Below the pieces are notes generated by a model. The model worked only from the letters and a program-made list of their open reading frames with translations. It was not told the origin of the DNA and searched no databases. Positions 34,839 to 42,089 of a DNA stretch of 42,089 nucleotides are shown piece after piece. Source of the DNA: Methyloradius sp035460505 (GTDB taxonomy: Bacteria; Pseudomonadota; Gammaproteobacteria; Burkholderiales; Methylophilaceae); assembly GCA_035460505.1 (NCBI GenBank), contig DATHWP010000005.1, forward strand, positions 1 through 42,089. The letters are read 5' to 3'. Numbering within the stretch: position 1 is the stretch's first letter; each line of letters starts with the position of its first letter. The position numbers were made by a program, and so were the translations under genes.

Positions 34839-35588
34839 TTACTCTGCAGTCACTTCTTCTACTTCTACAAATTCTTCTTCGGAAGCTGATTTAACGATTT
34901 CAGTGATAGCCTGGCTACGGCCTTCAAGCACTGCATCAGCAATACCACGGGCGTATAAGCGAATCGCACGACTTGAGTCATCATTACCAGGGATCACGTA
35001 AGCAACGCCTTCTGGTGAATTGTTGGTATCAACTACGCCGATCACTGGAATACCAAGCTTAGCAGCCTCAGTCACAGCGCCACTCTCATGACCAACGTCA
35101 ATGATGAAAATAGCATCTGGCAAACCACCAAGCTCTTTAATACCGCCGATTGAACGCTCAAGTTTCTCAACTTCACGCTTATAGCCGAGCGCTTCTTTCT
35201 TGCCGAATTTCTCAAGGCTACCGTCCAGTAACATCGCTTCGTAGTCATTCAGACGTTTGATAGATTGCTTAACCGTCTTGAAGTTTGTCAGCATGCCACC
35301 TAACCAGCGATGGTTAACATAAGCACAGTTTGAACGGTCGGCCTCTTCTTTAACGATATCGCGGGCTTGACGCTTAGTGCCCACGAACAGGATACGGCCC
35401 TTGTTTGCAGCCAATTGGCGCACGAACTTCAACGCATCTTCGAACAGCGGAAGTGTTTTTTCAAGGTTTACAATATGGATTTTGTTGCGGTCACCGAAAA
35501 TGTACGGTGCCATTTTTGGGTTCCAGTAACGGGTTTGATGGCCGAAGTGAACTCCAGCTTCTAGCATTTGACGCATAGTTACAGACAT
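34839..35588 (-). CDS. rpsB: 30S ribosomal protein S2
   Basis: Small-subunit protein S2, 249 residues. It shows VTMRQMLEAGVHFGHQTRYWNPKMAPYIFG, NIVNLEKT-type IHIVNLEKTL, FVGTKRQARDIV, NHRWLGGMLTNFKTV, LPDAIFIIDVGHE and GIPVIGVVDTNNSPEGVAYVIPGNDD, all S2 signatures, and ends in the usual acidic tail. It heads the long minus-strand cluster. A structured leader lies upstream (35600-35690) and could be an S2 autoregulatory element. Confidence 0.98.
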   Translation of the reverse strand: MSVTMRQMLEAGVHFGHQTRYWNPKMAPYIFGDRNKIHIVNLEKTLPLFEDALKFVRQLAANKGRILFVGTKRQARDIVKEEADRSNCAYVNHRWLGGMLTNFKTVKQSIKRLNDYEAMLLDGSLEKFGKKEALGYKREVEKLERSIGGIKELGGLPDAIFIIDVGHESGAVTEAAKLGIPVIGVVDTNNSPEGVAYVIPGNDDSSRAIRLYARGIADAVLEGRSQAITEIVKSASEEEFVEVEEVTAE

Positions 35589-35599
35589 AATAGTCTCCA

Positions 35600-35691
35600 G
35601 TAAGGGTTATTGCTTCCATGTGCCCAACAACATCCAGCCTAAGCCAGACACCCTGTACGGGGCACATGTGCAGATTTGCGCAAAATTGCGC
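35600..35691 (-). promoter_or_regulatory. Candidate structured leader of rpsB mRNA
   Basis: The 5' leader contains a long-range perfect 9-bp pairing CATGTGCCC (35617-35625) with GGGCACATG (35660-35668), plus a palindrome GCACATGTGC (35662-35671) and GCGCAA-AA-TTGCGC (35678-35691). Leaders that bind S2 and repress rpsB are known in gammaproteobacteria (the t44/rpsB leader). Whether this is a homologue cannot be decided by eye. Confidence 0.4.
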
Positions 35692-35725
35692 GGTAAATAT
35701 TCAGCAGGTATTCATTTAATTAGCC

Positions 35726-35737
35726 ATTCGTACGAAT
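35726..35737. promoter_or_regulatory. 12-bp palindrome, rpsB-map intergenic region
   Basis: ATTCGTACGAAT is a perfect 12-bp palindrome in the 261-bp gap between the divergent rpsB and map. It is a possible regulator site; no regulator is identified. Confidence 0.4.
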
Positions 35738-35779
35738 AACCGATTGTTTATGAACTAGACGCCCGTCAAATAAGACCAA

Positions 35780-35791
35780 TATGTTAACATA
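35780..35791. promoter_or_regulatory. 12-bp palindrome near the possible rpsB promoter
   Basis: TATGTTAACATA is a perfect palindrome 54 bp centre-to-centre from the first one. On the minus strand it contains a weak extended -10 (TGTTAACAT) with a TTGAAT -35 18 bp upstream, so it could be part of the rpsB promoter. A 10-bp palindrome TTGAATTCAA at 35801-35810 coincides with that -35. Confidence 0.4.
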
Positions 35792-35849
35792 AGCGACTGT
35801 TTGAATTCAAGGAAAACCTTGGTCTTAAAGACTTGTAGGTGTGGAAACT

Positions 35850-36653
35850 ATGGCAATTAGCATCAAAAACGAACTAGATATTGAAAAAATGCGCGTGGCT
35901 GGCAAGCTCGCTTCCGAAGTACTGGATTTTATCACGCCACATGTCAAACCCGGCATTACCACTGGAGAGCTGGATAAGCTGTGCCACGATTATATGGTGA
36001 ATGTGCAAAAAGTGATCCCCGCGCCGCTTAACTATGCACCACCTGGCCATACCCCCTATCCAAAATCGATATGCACCTCGGTGAATCATCAAATTTGCCA
36101 CGGTGTACCTGGTGAAAAAGTATTGAAGAATGGCGATGTCGTCAATCTTGATATCACCGTAATTCGTGATGGCTATCATGGTGATACCAGCCGCATGTTT
36201 TATGTAGGTGAGCCCTCGATTCAAGCCAAGCGTTTGTGTGAGATTACGTACGATTGTATGTGGCTAGGCATTGCTAAAGTCAAACCTGGCGCTACTCTTG
36301 GTGATATTGGACATGCGATTCAAACCTATGCCGAAAAAAGCGGTTACAGCGTTGTTCGCGAGTTTTGCGGTCATGGTATCGGCAAAAAATTCCACGAAGA
36401 CCCACAAGTACTTCACTACGGTAAGCCAGGTGCAGGCCTGAAGTTACAAGCTGGGATGATATTCACGATTGAGCCCATGATAAATGCTGGCAAGCGCGAT
36501 ATTAAGCAACTAGGTGATGGCTGGACCATCGTGACCAAAGATCACAGCTTGTCTGCGCAATGGGAGCACACCGTGTTGGTAACAGAAACTGGATATGAAG
36601 TGCTCACCGTTTCTGCTGGCACGCCTGCTGTACCAGCCTTGATTTCACATTGA
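35850..36653 (+). CDS. map: Methionine aminopeptidase type I
   Basis: Removes the initiator methionine in the cytosol. Metal ligands are visible in the pita-bread fold: Asp in VVNLDITVIRDGYHGDTSRMF (two Asp), His in EFCGHGIGKKFHEDP, and Glu in MIFTIEPMINAGK and SAQWEHTVLVTE. The ATG at 35850 gives 267 residues and the normal MAISIKNELDIEKMR start; a GTG three codons earlier lacks proper spacing from the AGGTG site. It diverges from rpsB, the usual partner in proteobacteria, and is followed by glnD after 31 bp, as in E. coli map-glnD. Confidence 0.97.
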   Translation: MAISIKNELDIEKMRVAGKLASEVLDFITPHVKPGITTGELDKLCHDYMVNVQKVIPAPLNYAPPGHTPYPKSICTSVNHQICHGVPGEKVLKNGDVVNLDITVIRDGYHGDTSRMFYVGEPSIQAKRLCEITYDCMWLGIAKVKPGATLGDIGHAIQTYAEKSGYSVVREFCGHGIGKKFHEDPQVLHYGKPGAGLKLQAGMIFTIEPMINAGKRDIKQLGDGWTIVTKDHSLSAQWEHTVLVTETGYEVLTVSAGTPAVPALISH

Positions 36654-36684
36654 TTTAATTAAAACCACGCCTTAGATTGCCAGT

Positions 36685-39267
36685 ATGTCTGCGCCTTTAA
36701 TCAACGCCATTCCTGAGTATTCAACCAAAATCTGGCGTGAGCATCTGCAGCAGCAGCAAGCCCAGTTGCAGGCGCACTTTGAGAGCACTACCGATACCGC
36801 CAAGTTGCTGCGTTTACAGTCAGCATTGGTAGATAATGTACTACGTGATTTGTGGTCACAGCTCAGCATTTCTGATGAGATAGCGCTGATTGCAGTTGGT
36901 GGCTATGGCCGAGGTGAGTTGTTCCCCTACTCCGATGTTGATCTGCTGATACTTTTGCCAGACCATCTGCAAAATGCTATGGATAGCAGTATAGAGGCGC
37001 TTGTAGGTGTTTTTTGGGATATTGGCCTGGCAGTAGGTCATAGCGTGCGCAGCTTGAGCGAATGCCTGTCTGAAGCTGAAAAAGACATTACGGTACAAAC
37101 CAATTTGCTCGAATCACGCTTTCTGACTGGCAATAAAAAGCTATATCAAGATTTTAAAATCACATTTAGCGAGGCGCTGGATGTAACTGCATTTTATGAA
37201 GCTAAAGTGCATGAGCAGGAACAACGCCACGCACGCTTCAACGACACCACCTATAACCTAGAACCAAACATCAAAGAAAGTCCTGGTGGCCTGCGTGACC
37301 TGCAGAATATCTTATGGATATCCCGTAGCCTTGGCTTGGGCGCTAGCTGGGCCGCACTGGTTAAACAGGGTTTAATTAGCCAATCTGAAGCGCGACAGAT
37401 CAGACGCCATGAACTGTATCTGGAAATGTTGCGTGCCAGATTGCATTATCTGTCAAAACGCCGTGAAGATCGCCTGATCTTCGACTTCCAGAATGATCTG
37501 GCTAAGCAGCTTGGCCATGTGACTTCAGGTCGAAAACGTGCCAGCGAACAGCTGATGCATGACTTTTATCGTAGCGCCAAGTTCGTCAGCTTTATCAACG
37601 AAATTCTGTTGCAATTGCTGCGTGAACGTATCTACCCCAACATGCATGAAACAAAGCCTATTAATGCACGATTTGACGCCTGCAATGGATTGCTGGAAGC
37701 CAAGTCTTCAACGTTGCTGCAGAAAAATCCTAGTGCGATTCTGGAGAGTTTTTTATTACTTGAACAGCATCCCGAATTAACAGGCATGAGCGCAAACCTG
37801 TTACGCACCTTGCACCGCGTTAAAAAACTGGTCAATCGTGATTTCAGGCAAAGTGCCGAAAACAAGACTTTATTCCTGAAGATATTGAAGCAGCCCAATG
37901 GTGTTACCCATGCCCTCAGGCGCATGAATCGCTACGGCATACTGGGTAGCTATATTCCAGCATTCGGCAAGATCGTTGGGCAAATGCAGCATGATCTCTT
38001 CCATGTTTATACAGTGGATGAGCATATCCTCAATGTACTGCGTAATTTACGACGTTTTGCCTTACCTAAACATGCGCATGAATTCCCATTGTGCAGCAAA
38101 CTTTTCGCTGAGTTTGATTCACCCTACTTGTTGTATTTAGGCGCGATATTTCACGATATTGCTAAGGGCCGTGGTGGCGACCACTCCACTTTAGGTACGG
38201 TAGATGCGCTGAGATTCTGCAAAGCCCATGGGTTATCAAAACCAGATAGTGAGTTGGTCGCATGGCTGGTCGAGTCCCATCTGGTCATGTCGAGCACTGC
38301 GCAAAAGTCTGACTTATCTGATCCAGCAGTAATTGAAGGCTTTGCCAGGTTCATTAAGGACGAACGTCATTTAGTTGCCTTGTACCTACTGACCGTTGCT
38401 GACATTCGCGGCACTAGCCCCAAAGTGTGGAATGCCTGGAAAGCCAAGCTGCTGGAAAACCTGTTTTTGACGACCATGCGCCTACTGAAATGTGACATCG
38501 GCGGCGCAGATGCAGAAATGCTCAGCCGCCAGCAACATGCGCGCGTGACACTCAGCCATTATGGTGTGGTCGATAAAGACTACGCATCATTCTGGAAAAA
38601 ACTGGATAAGAATTACTTCTTGCGTTACGAAAGCCAGGAAATTGCTTGGCATACGCGATTGCTGCTATCGCACATCAATAGCAAACAGCCTATTGTTCGC
38701 GCAAGATTAAGCCCAGCTGGCGATGGCATTCAAACACTCATCTATATTAAAGATAGAGATGACCTGTTTGCGCGCATTTGTGTCTTCTTTGATCGTATGG
38801 GCTACACCATACTCGAAGCAAAAGTACACACTACGCAACACGGTTATGCAATAGATAGCTTTCTTGTTTCAAATTATGGAGATAACCCATTAAGTTATCG
38901 TGATGTATTAAGTTACATTGAGTTTGAGCTGACACAAAAACTTGAGCATCACCACCCACTGGAAACACCTTTGCAAGGGCGCATTAGCCGCCAGGTAAAA
39001 CACACGCCTTTCAAGATTGAAATCAGTATTCACCCTGATAAAAATAGTAACAATCACATATTGAATGTGATCATGGCTGATCGCCCAGGTTTGTTATCAA
39101 AGCTAGCGCATTTGTTTTTAAATCTTGGCATACATTTACATACAGCAAAAATTAATACCCTGGGCAATCGCGCAGAAGACAGTTTTATGATTTCAGCTAA
39201 AGATGGCAAACAGCTTGAGGCAGAAAGCCTCAAGCGTTTGGAAGATGAGTTGCTGAGCCAATTCTAA
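36685..39267 (+). CDS. glnD: Bifunctional PII uridylyltransferase / uridylyl-removing enzyme
   Basis: Nitrogen sensor that uridylylates PII proteins when glutamine is low and removes the groups when it is high. The nucleotidyltransferase domain shows GGYGRGELFPYSDVDLLIL (72-90, Asp84 and Asp86); the HD domain for removal has IFHDIAKGRGGDHS around residue 490; two C-terminal ACT domains that bind glutamine lie at about 690-770 (ARICVFFDRMGYTILEAKVH) and 795-860 (DRPGLLSKLAHLFLNLGIH). 860 residues is standard. No PII gene (glnB/glnK) is in the window. The gene is 31 bp after map and likely co-transcribed. Confidence 0.97.
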   Translation: MSAPLINAIPEYSTKIWREHLQQQQAQLQAHFESTTDTAKLLRLQSALVDNVLRDLWSQLSISDEIALIAVGGYGRGELFPYSDVDLLILLPDHLQNAMDSSIEALVGVFWDIGLAVGHSVRSLSECLSEAEKDITVQTNLLESRFLTGNKKLYQDFKITFSEALDVTAFYEAKVHEQEQRHARFNDTTYNLEPNIKESPGGLRDLQNILWISRSLGLGASWAALVKQGLISQSEARQIRRHELYLEMLRARLHYLSKRREDRLIFDFQNDLAKQLGHVTSGRKRASEQLMHDFYRSAKFVSFINEILLQLLRERIYPNMHETKPINARFDACNGLLEAKSSTLLQKNPSAILESFLLLEQHPELTGMSANLLRTLHRVKKLVNRDFRQSAENKTLFLKILKQPNGVTHALRRMNRYGILGSYIPAFGKIVGQMQHDLFHVYTVDEHILNVLRNLRRFALPKHAHEFPLCSKLFAEFDSPYLLYLGAIFHDIAKGRGGDHSTLGTVDALRFCKAHGLSKPDSELVAWLVESHLVMSSTAQKSDLSDPAVIEGFARFIKDERHLVALYLLTVADIRGTSPKVWNAWKAKLLENLFLTTMRLLKCDIGGADAEMLSRQQHARVTLSHYGVVDKDYASFWKKLDKNYFLRYESQEIAWHTRLLLSHINSKQPIVRARLSPAGDGIQTLIYIKDRDDLFARICVFFDRMGYTILEAKVHTTQHGYAIDSFLVSNYGDNPLSYRDVLSYIEFELTQKLEHHHPLETPLQGRISRQVKHTPFKIEISIHPDKNSNNHILNVIMADRPGLLSKLAHLFLNLGIHLHTAKINTLGNRAEDSFMISAKDGKQLEAESLKRLEDELLSQF

Positions 39268-39281
39268 AACTCACTTCGCAT

Positions 39282-39812
39282 TTAATAATTCGGTGGAGGT
39301 GGTGGATAGTATTGCGTTGGTGACTTCACTGGGGCTGGCACGTTATTACTCGGACTAGAATTCACTGACCTGGCAAAACTAGCTGAAACTGGTACTTTAT
39401 GCCCCTTGGCATACATGCATTGCACATAGGCATTATCATAGCGTTGCTGCACCGTGTAAGAAGAATCTGCCGCCGCATCACTACCTGCCGCACTACCCAC
39501 CAGCAAACCAGTACCCGCGCCAATCGCAGCACCCTCACCACCACCAACTGCAGCACCTAATACAGCACCAACTGCCGTGCCAACGGCTGCACTTTTAGCA
39601 AAACTGTCATTACCTGCCTGATTTGCAGAAACGCCATTGCTTTGGTTCAGGCTATATGTGCGGCAAGTTCTATCATCATCATTAAATTGCTCAAAACTCT
39701 TGCCAGTGCCTGGCAAAGCCATGCGGCTTGGGCCTGTGGGCACAGTGGTACATGCAGACATCGCTAGTGCGATTGCGATAATCGTATAACTAGATCGCGT
39801 TGCTATCATCAT
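39282..39812 (-). CDS. Glycine-zipper lipoprotein of unknown function
   Basis: 176-residue exported protein. The N terminus is a lipoprotein signal with a cysteine near residue 21 (IALAMSACTTVP), so it is probably lipid-anchored. The middle (about 72-110) is a glycine/alanine-rich membrane-spanning glycine zipper (AAVGTAVGAVLGAAVGGGEG, then GAAIGAGTGLLVGSAAG), and the C terminus is Pro/Ser/Asn-rich, ending in six prolines and NY. Cysteines flank the zipper (CRTYS and QCMYAKGHKVPV). Similar small proteins of the Gly-zipper/YMGG type are common in proteobacteria without a settled role. It converges on glnD with 14 bp between stops and no visible terminator. A GAGG site precedes the double ATG; either may start. 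Confidence 0.75.
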   Translation of the reverse strand: MMIATRSSYTIIAIALAMSACTTVPTGPSRMALPGTGKSFEQFNDDDRTCRTYSLNQSNGVSANQAGNDSFAKSAAVGTAVGAVLGAAVGGGEGAAIGAGTGLLVGSAAGSDAAADSSYTVQQRYDNAYVQCMYAKGHKVPVSASFARSVNSSPSNNVPAPVKSPTQYYPPPPPNY

Positions 39813-39871
39813 TTACCTCATTTATCTTTAAAGAGTGAGCCCATATCTGAACTAAGTTTTAGCTCAGACTC

Positions 39872-40303
39872 TTACTTGGGTGGCTGTGGTGTAACTTTTG
39901 TCCAGCCTTGTGGGCACTCTTTGATGTATGGGTAATAGCCCTCAGGTTGATCGCAGTGATACCAATAATAATCAGCTGGTGCGCTGGATTGGCTCGCTGC
40001 AGGCGCAGGCTGTTGCTGGATTTGCTGTTCGATATACACTGGGGGCGACTGCACTACTGGCGCGGGCGTCACAATGACAGGTGGCGAGTACGGATAGCCA
40101 TAAACGTATGGATCATAATACGAGTATGGGTAGTAAGGCCTTGGATAATATGGGCCATAACCGGGGCCAAAACCTGGACCGAACCCAGGCCCAACATAAA
40201 TACCAACACTGCCTCTAAAATGTCCATGATCTGCCAGTGCGGAACCGCTACTTAGCAGGCCTATTGAAAGCATGAGTGCTGCAATCAAATGTATTTTTTT
40301 CAT
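39872..40303 (-). CDS. Exported Tyr/Pro/Gly-rich protein with conserved C-terminal Cys motif
   Basis: 143 residues with a Sec signal peptide (LIAALMLSIGLLSSGSALA, cleavage near 24). The mature part starts DHGHFRGSVGIYVGPG and then has short tandem repeats of G-P-G-F/Y followed by many Tyr-Pro pairs, a Gln/Pro/Ala stretch, and a distinct C-terminal segment YYWYHCDQPEGYYPYIKECP plus QGWTKV, with two cysteines that could bond. This C-terminal motif recurs in small exported proteins of proteobacteria, function unknown as far as I know. A strong AAGGAG site precedes the ATG. It may be in one transcript with the lipoprotein gene 60 bp downstream. Confidence 0.72.
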   Translation of the reverse strand: MKKIHLIAALMLSIGLLSSGSALADHGHFRGSVGIYVGPGFGPGFGPGYGPYYPRPYYPYSYYDPYVYGYPYSPPVIVTPAPVVQSPPVYIEQQIQQQPAPAASQSSAPADYYWYHCDQPEGYYPYIKECPQGWTKVTPQPPK

Positions 40304-40340
40304 ACTTGCTCCTTAAATATCAATAGCCATGTTTTTATGT

Positions 40341-40368
40341 TTTATAGCTATAGATTATGACAGCGCAA
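40341..40368 (-). promoter_or_regulatory. Possible promoter of the Tyr/Pro-rich protein gene
   Basis: On the minus strand: -35 TTGCGC (40363-40368), 16-bp spacer, -10 TATAAA (40341-40346), 38 bp before the start codon. The -10 is one base from consensus, the -35 is poor. Confidence 0.35.
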
Positions 40369-40451
40369 GTAGAGCTAGTTCTGTAAGGGAATGTAAGACT
40401 TTTTAAAGTAAATTAAGGGCTGGGGTGGTATTGATTGAATTAGCCATTAAC

Positions 40452-41819
40452 TCAAGGCCAAGTGAGGTAGCGCTTGTATTCCCAATCGCTCACTGAACGG
40501 CAGTAATCGATCCACTCTGGCTGTTTAGTCGCGAGATATTCTGCAACATAATCTTTACCCAGCGCATTCGCAAGCACTTCGTCCGCGCTTAGTGCCGCCA
40601 GCGACTCTCCCATAGCTTGGGGAAGTGTTTTTACGCCACGTCTTTCAAATTCGGCCTCGTCCCATTCATAGATGTCTTCATCAATAGGGGTAGGCGGAAC
40701 AAGGCCCTCTTCAACCCCATCTAACATGGCGGCAATGGTCGATGCGAGCACAGCATAGATGTTGCTACTGCCATCACTCAGGCGAAACTCTATGCGACCA
40801 GCAACCACACGAGCAACAGTAGTACGATTGTTATATCCCCACGCGATATGGGCTGGTGCCCAAGTGGTGCCAGAAAGTGAACGACCAACCACCAGACGTT
40901 TATAAGAGTTCACGGTAGGCGCATGAAAAGCGGCCAATGCCGGGCTATGTGCGAGTAAACCGGCAATACACTGCCGCCCTACTTGCGATATACCGTGCGT
41001 ATCGTTTTTGTCAGCCATGACGGCTTGGCCTTGCGCATCAGTCAATGACAAATGAAGATGCAAGCCGCTACCTGGGCGATCAGCAAACGGTTTGGGCATG
41101 AGCGTGAAAGTAAGGCCAGCTTCTTCGGCGATATAATCCGCGGCCATTTTAAACAGGATAAATCTATCAGCAGCAGTCAGTGCATCGCTGTAATGGTAAT
41201 TCAACTCATATTGTCCACTGGCGTCTTCATGGTCTATCTGGAATACGTCAAAACCGCATTGCGTTAAGCCCAACTCAATATTCCTGAGTACATCACGTAC
41301 TCGTGCCAGTGCTTTTAGATCATACGAAGGCTTATCCAGCATGTCTTGCGCATCAGGAACAGGTCGACCATCGGCATCTTGTGTGACCAGAAAAAATTCT
41401 GGTTCTATGCCTACATTTAGCGTCCAGCCTCGTTCAGCAAGGCGTGCAATCTGCTTGGCAAGCAGTCGGCGCGAACAACCATCAAATGCCTTGCCATTGA
41501 CCACGCCATTACAAACAATGCGCGCATAACCTGGCATCCAAGGTAGTGCCTGCAAGGTCGTCAGATCGCCTTGTCCGTAGTATTCGGAATTGGCACCATT
41601 GCGTGGTAGGCCAGTGCCCCAGATTGATGGACCAGCAAAGCCCGCACCTGCACCAAGAATATCCTGTAAATGCGAGAGCGGAATGTATTTACCCTTGGCT
41701 GAACCGTGAATATCTACGAACTGGGCAATGATGGTATGTACCCCAGCATTTGCCATGGCTGTTTTTGCAGCTTCTATATCCGTACTTTTATTTTTTTTTT
41801 GATTAGTTTTTATATGCAT
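40452..41819 (-). CDS. glnT: Type III glutamine-synthetase-like (GlnT/GMAS) ligase
   Basis: Glutamine synthetase superfamily ligase, 455 residues, cytosolic, that joins glutamate to ammonia or an amine with ATP. The GlnT/GMAS-type N terminus shows IIAQFVDIHGSAKGKYIPL, a short beta-grasp domain, then the catalytic domain with GIEPEFFLVTQ (metal Glu), QIDHEDASGQYELN, GSGLHLHLSL (metal His) and TVNSYKRLVVGRSLSGTTWAP and GRIEFRLSDGSSN. It lacks the tyrosine adenylylation loop of typical GlnA. GlnT-like ammonia ligase, gamma-glutamylmethylamide synthetase and glutamylpolyamine synthetase are all possible; a gabT-like gene 17 bp upstream favours a GABA, polyamine or other amine pathway rather than central ammonia assimilation. 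The N terminus (KTNQKKNKS) includes an A10 homopolymer run. Confidence 0.8.
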   Translation of the reverse strand: MHIKTNQKKNKSTDIEAAKTAMANAGVHTIIAQFVDIHGSAKGKYIPLSHLQDILGAGAGFAGPSIWGTGLPRNGANSEYYGQGDLTTLQALPWMPGYARIVCNGVVNGKAFDGCSRRLLAKQIARLAERGWTLNVGIEPEFFLVTQDADGRPVPDAQDMLDKPSYDLKALARVRDVLRNIELGLTQCGFDVFQIDHEDASGQYELNYHYSDALTAADRFILFKMAADYIAEEAGLTFTLMPKPFADRPGSGLHLHLSLTDAQGQAVMADKNDTHGISQVGRQCIAGLLAHSPALAAFHAPTVNSYKRLVVGRSLSGTTWAPAHIAWGYNNRTTVARVVAGRIEFRLSDGSSNIYAVLASTIAAMLDGVEEGLVPPTPIDEDIYEWDEAEFERRGVKTLPQAMGESLAALSADEVLANALGKDYVAEYLATKQPEWIDYCRSVSDWEYKRYLTWP

Positions 41820-41836
41820 TTTTTGCTTAAGGAAAT

Positions 41837-42089
41837 TTAGGCTTTGGTGAGTGCACGGTCGATAATTGCCAAGGCTTCATCGAATACGGCATCTTCTGTA
41901 GTGAGTGGGTAAAGGAATCGAATGACGTTGGCATACACACCACAAGTCAGCAGAATCAAGCCTTCGTCGAGTGCGGCTTGCTGCACTCGTTTCACTGCAT
42001 CGGGTGATGGTTCATTAGTGGCTGGATCAAAGAACTCGGCCGCAATCATAGATCCCAAGCCACGAACTTCTTTTAACGCGGGCACGTTA
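41837..42089 (-). CDS. gabT: 4-aminobutyrate aminotransferase-like, C-terminal part (cut by window end)
   Basis: Only the last 83 codons lie in the window; the gene runs off the end. The visible part matches the small C-terminal domain of class III aminotransferases of the GabT type: VPALKEVRGLGSMIAAEFF, KRVQQAALDEGLILLTCGVY, NVIRFLYPLTTED, then EALAIIDRAL. GabT moves the amino group of GABA to 2-oxoglutarate with PLP; the PLP lysine would be upstream of the visible part. It ends 17 bp before the glutamine-synthetase-like gene, same strand, so they are probably one transcript. A different omega-aminotransferase is possible. Confidence 0.75.
   Translation of the reverse strand, partial: NVPALKEVRGLGSMIAAEFFDPATNEPSPDAVKRVQQAALDEGLILLTCGVYANVIRFLYPLTTEDAVFDEALAIIDRALTKA

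Noticed and set aside
40140..40200. Short tandem repeats suggestive of a repeat array
   Set aside because: They encode G-P-G-F/Y units of the exported Tyr/Pro-rich protein; no spacer-repeat structure as in CRISPR.
10266..40454. Same 15-mer TTAGCCATTAACTCA at 10266-10280 and 40440-40454
   Set aside because: Both overlap gene ends on the minus strand (fabG and the glutamine-synthetase-like gene) but the flanking sequences differ; a single pair in AT-rich DNA is probably chance or local similarity of gene ends.
40452..41819. Calling the ligase gamma-glutamylmethylamide synthetase (gmaS)
   Set aside because: Attractive for a methylotroph, but no mgs or mgd genes are visible and the neighbour is gabT-like; substrate cannot be read from the sequence.
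1..42089. Many shorter open frames opposite or inside the main genes
   Set aside because: They overlap well-recognised genes, lack ribosome sites and conserved features, and read as antisense shadows.
1..42089. tRNA, rRNA, insertion sequence, integrase or phage genes
   Set aside because: None recognised by eye in the intergenic gaps or among the proteins; the gene content is core chromosome.

Overview
The window is a 42 kb piece of core chromosome from a Gram-negative betaproteobacterium of moderate to low GC. I infer the family Methylophilaceae (Methylotenera or Methylophilus-like) from gene order, a two-subunit pyruvate carboxylase and overall protein character, but no single marker in the window proves this. 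I see no prophage, insertion sequence, CRISPR array, rRNA or tRNA, and almost every gene belongs to a known housekeeping family.

Layout: (1) 1-2.2 kb: a YahK-type zinc aldehyde reductase diverging from a LysR regulator, with a LysR-box palindrome between them; the regulator ends in a near-perfect bidirectional terminator shared with a small exported protein (2.2-2.6 kb). (2) 2.7-8.2 kb, minus strand: pabC, mltG, tmk, holB, pilZ, tatD and a PhnP-like metallo-hydrolase in one tightly packed operon. It is preceded by the only non-coding gap over 300 bp, which holds a perfect DnaA box inside an inverted repeat. (3) 8.5-14.8 kb, minus strand: the fatty-acid cluster yceD-rpmF-plsX-fabH-fabD-fabG-acpP-fabF, with a terminator-like attenuator between rpmF and plsX and an internal acpP promoter. 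(4) 15-21.2 kb, plus strand: pycA and pycB, then maf (yceF type), a DUF4139 exported protein and a short RsmI-like methylase. (5) 21.2-35.6 kb, minus strand: the classical rpsB-tsf-pyrH-frr-uppS-cdsA-dxr-rseP-bamA-skp-lpxD-fabZ-lpxA-lpxB-rnhB envelope/translation cluster. (6) 35.8-39.3 kb, plus strand: map and glnD, divergent from rpsB across a palindrome-rich intergenic region. (7) 39.3-42.1 kb, minus strand: two small exported proteins (a glycine-zipper lipoprotein and a Tyr/Pro-rich protein), a type III glutamine-synthetase-like ligase and the 3' end of a gabT-like aminotransferase.

The genes work together mainly in envelope building. FabD/H/G/F, AcpP and FabZ make acyl chains. LpxA/D/B use acyl-ACP for lipid A, PlsX and CdsA feed phospholipid synthesis, and Dxr and UppS supply isoprenoid carrier lipid. 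MltG trims glycan strands, and BamA, Skp and RseP place and monitor outer-membrane proteins. Pyruvate carboxylase would replenish oxaloacetate. GlnD and the glutamine-synthetase-like ligase connect to nitrogen metabolism.

I did not find a convincing new biological system. The points most worth a second look are regulatory: the DnaA-box cluster before the tmk-holB operon, terminators placed directly before plsX and maf, the rpsB leader and palindromes, an unusual number of TTG starts supported by strong ribosome binding sites or gene overlaps, and the apparent insertion of pycAB between yceD and yceF/maf.
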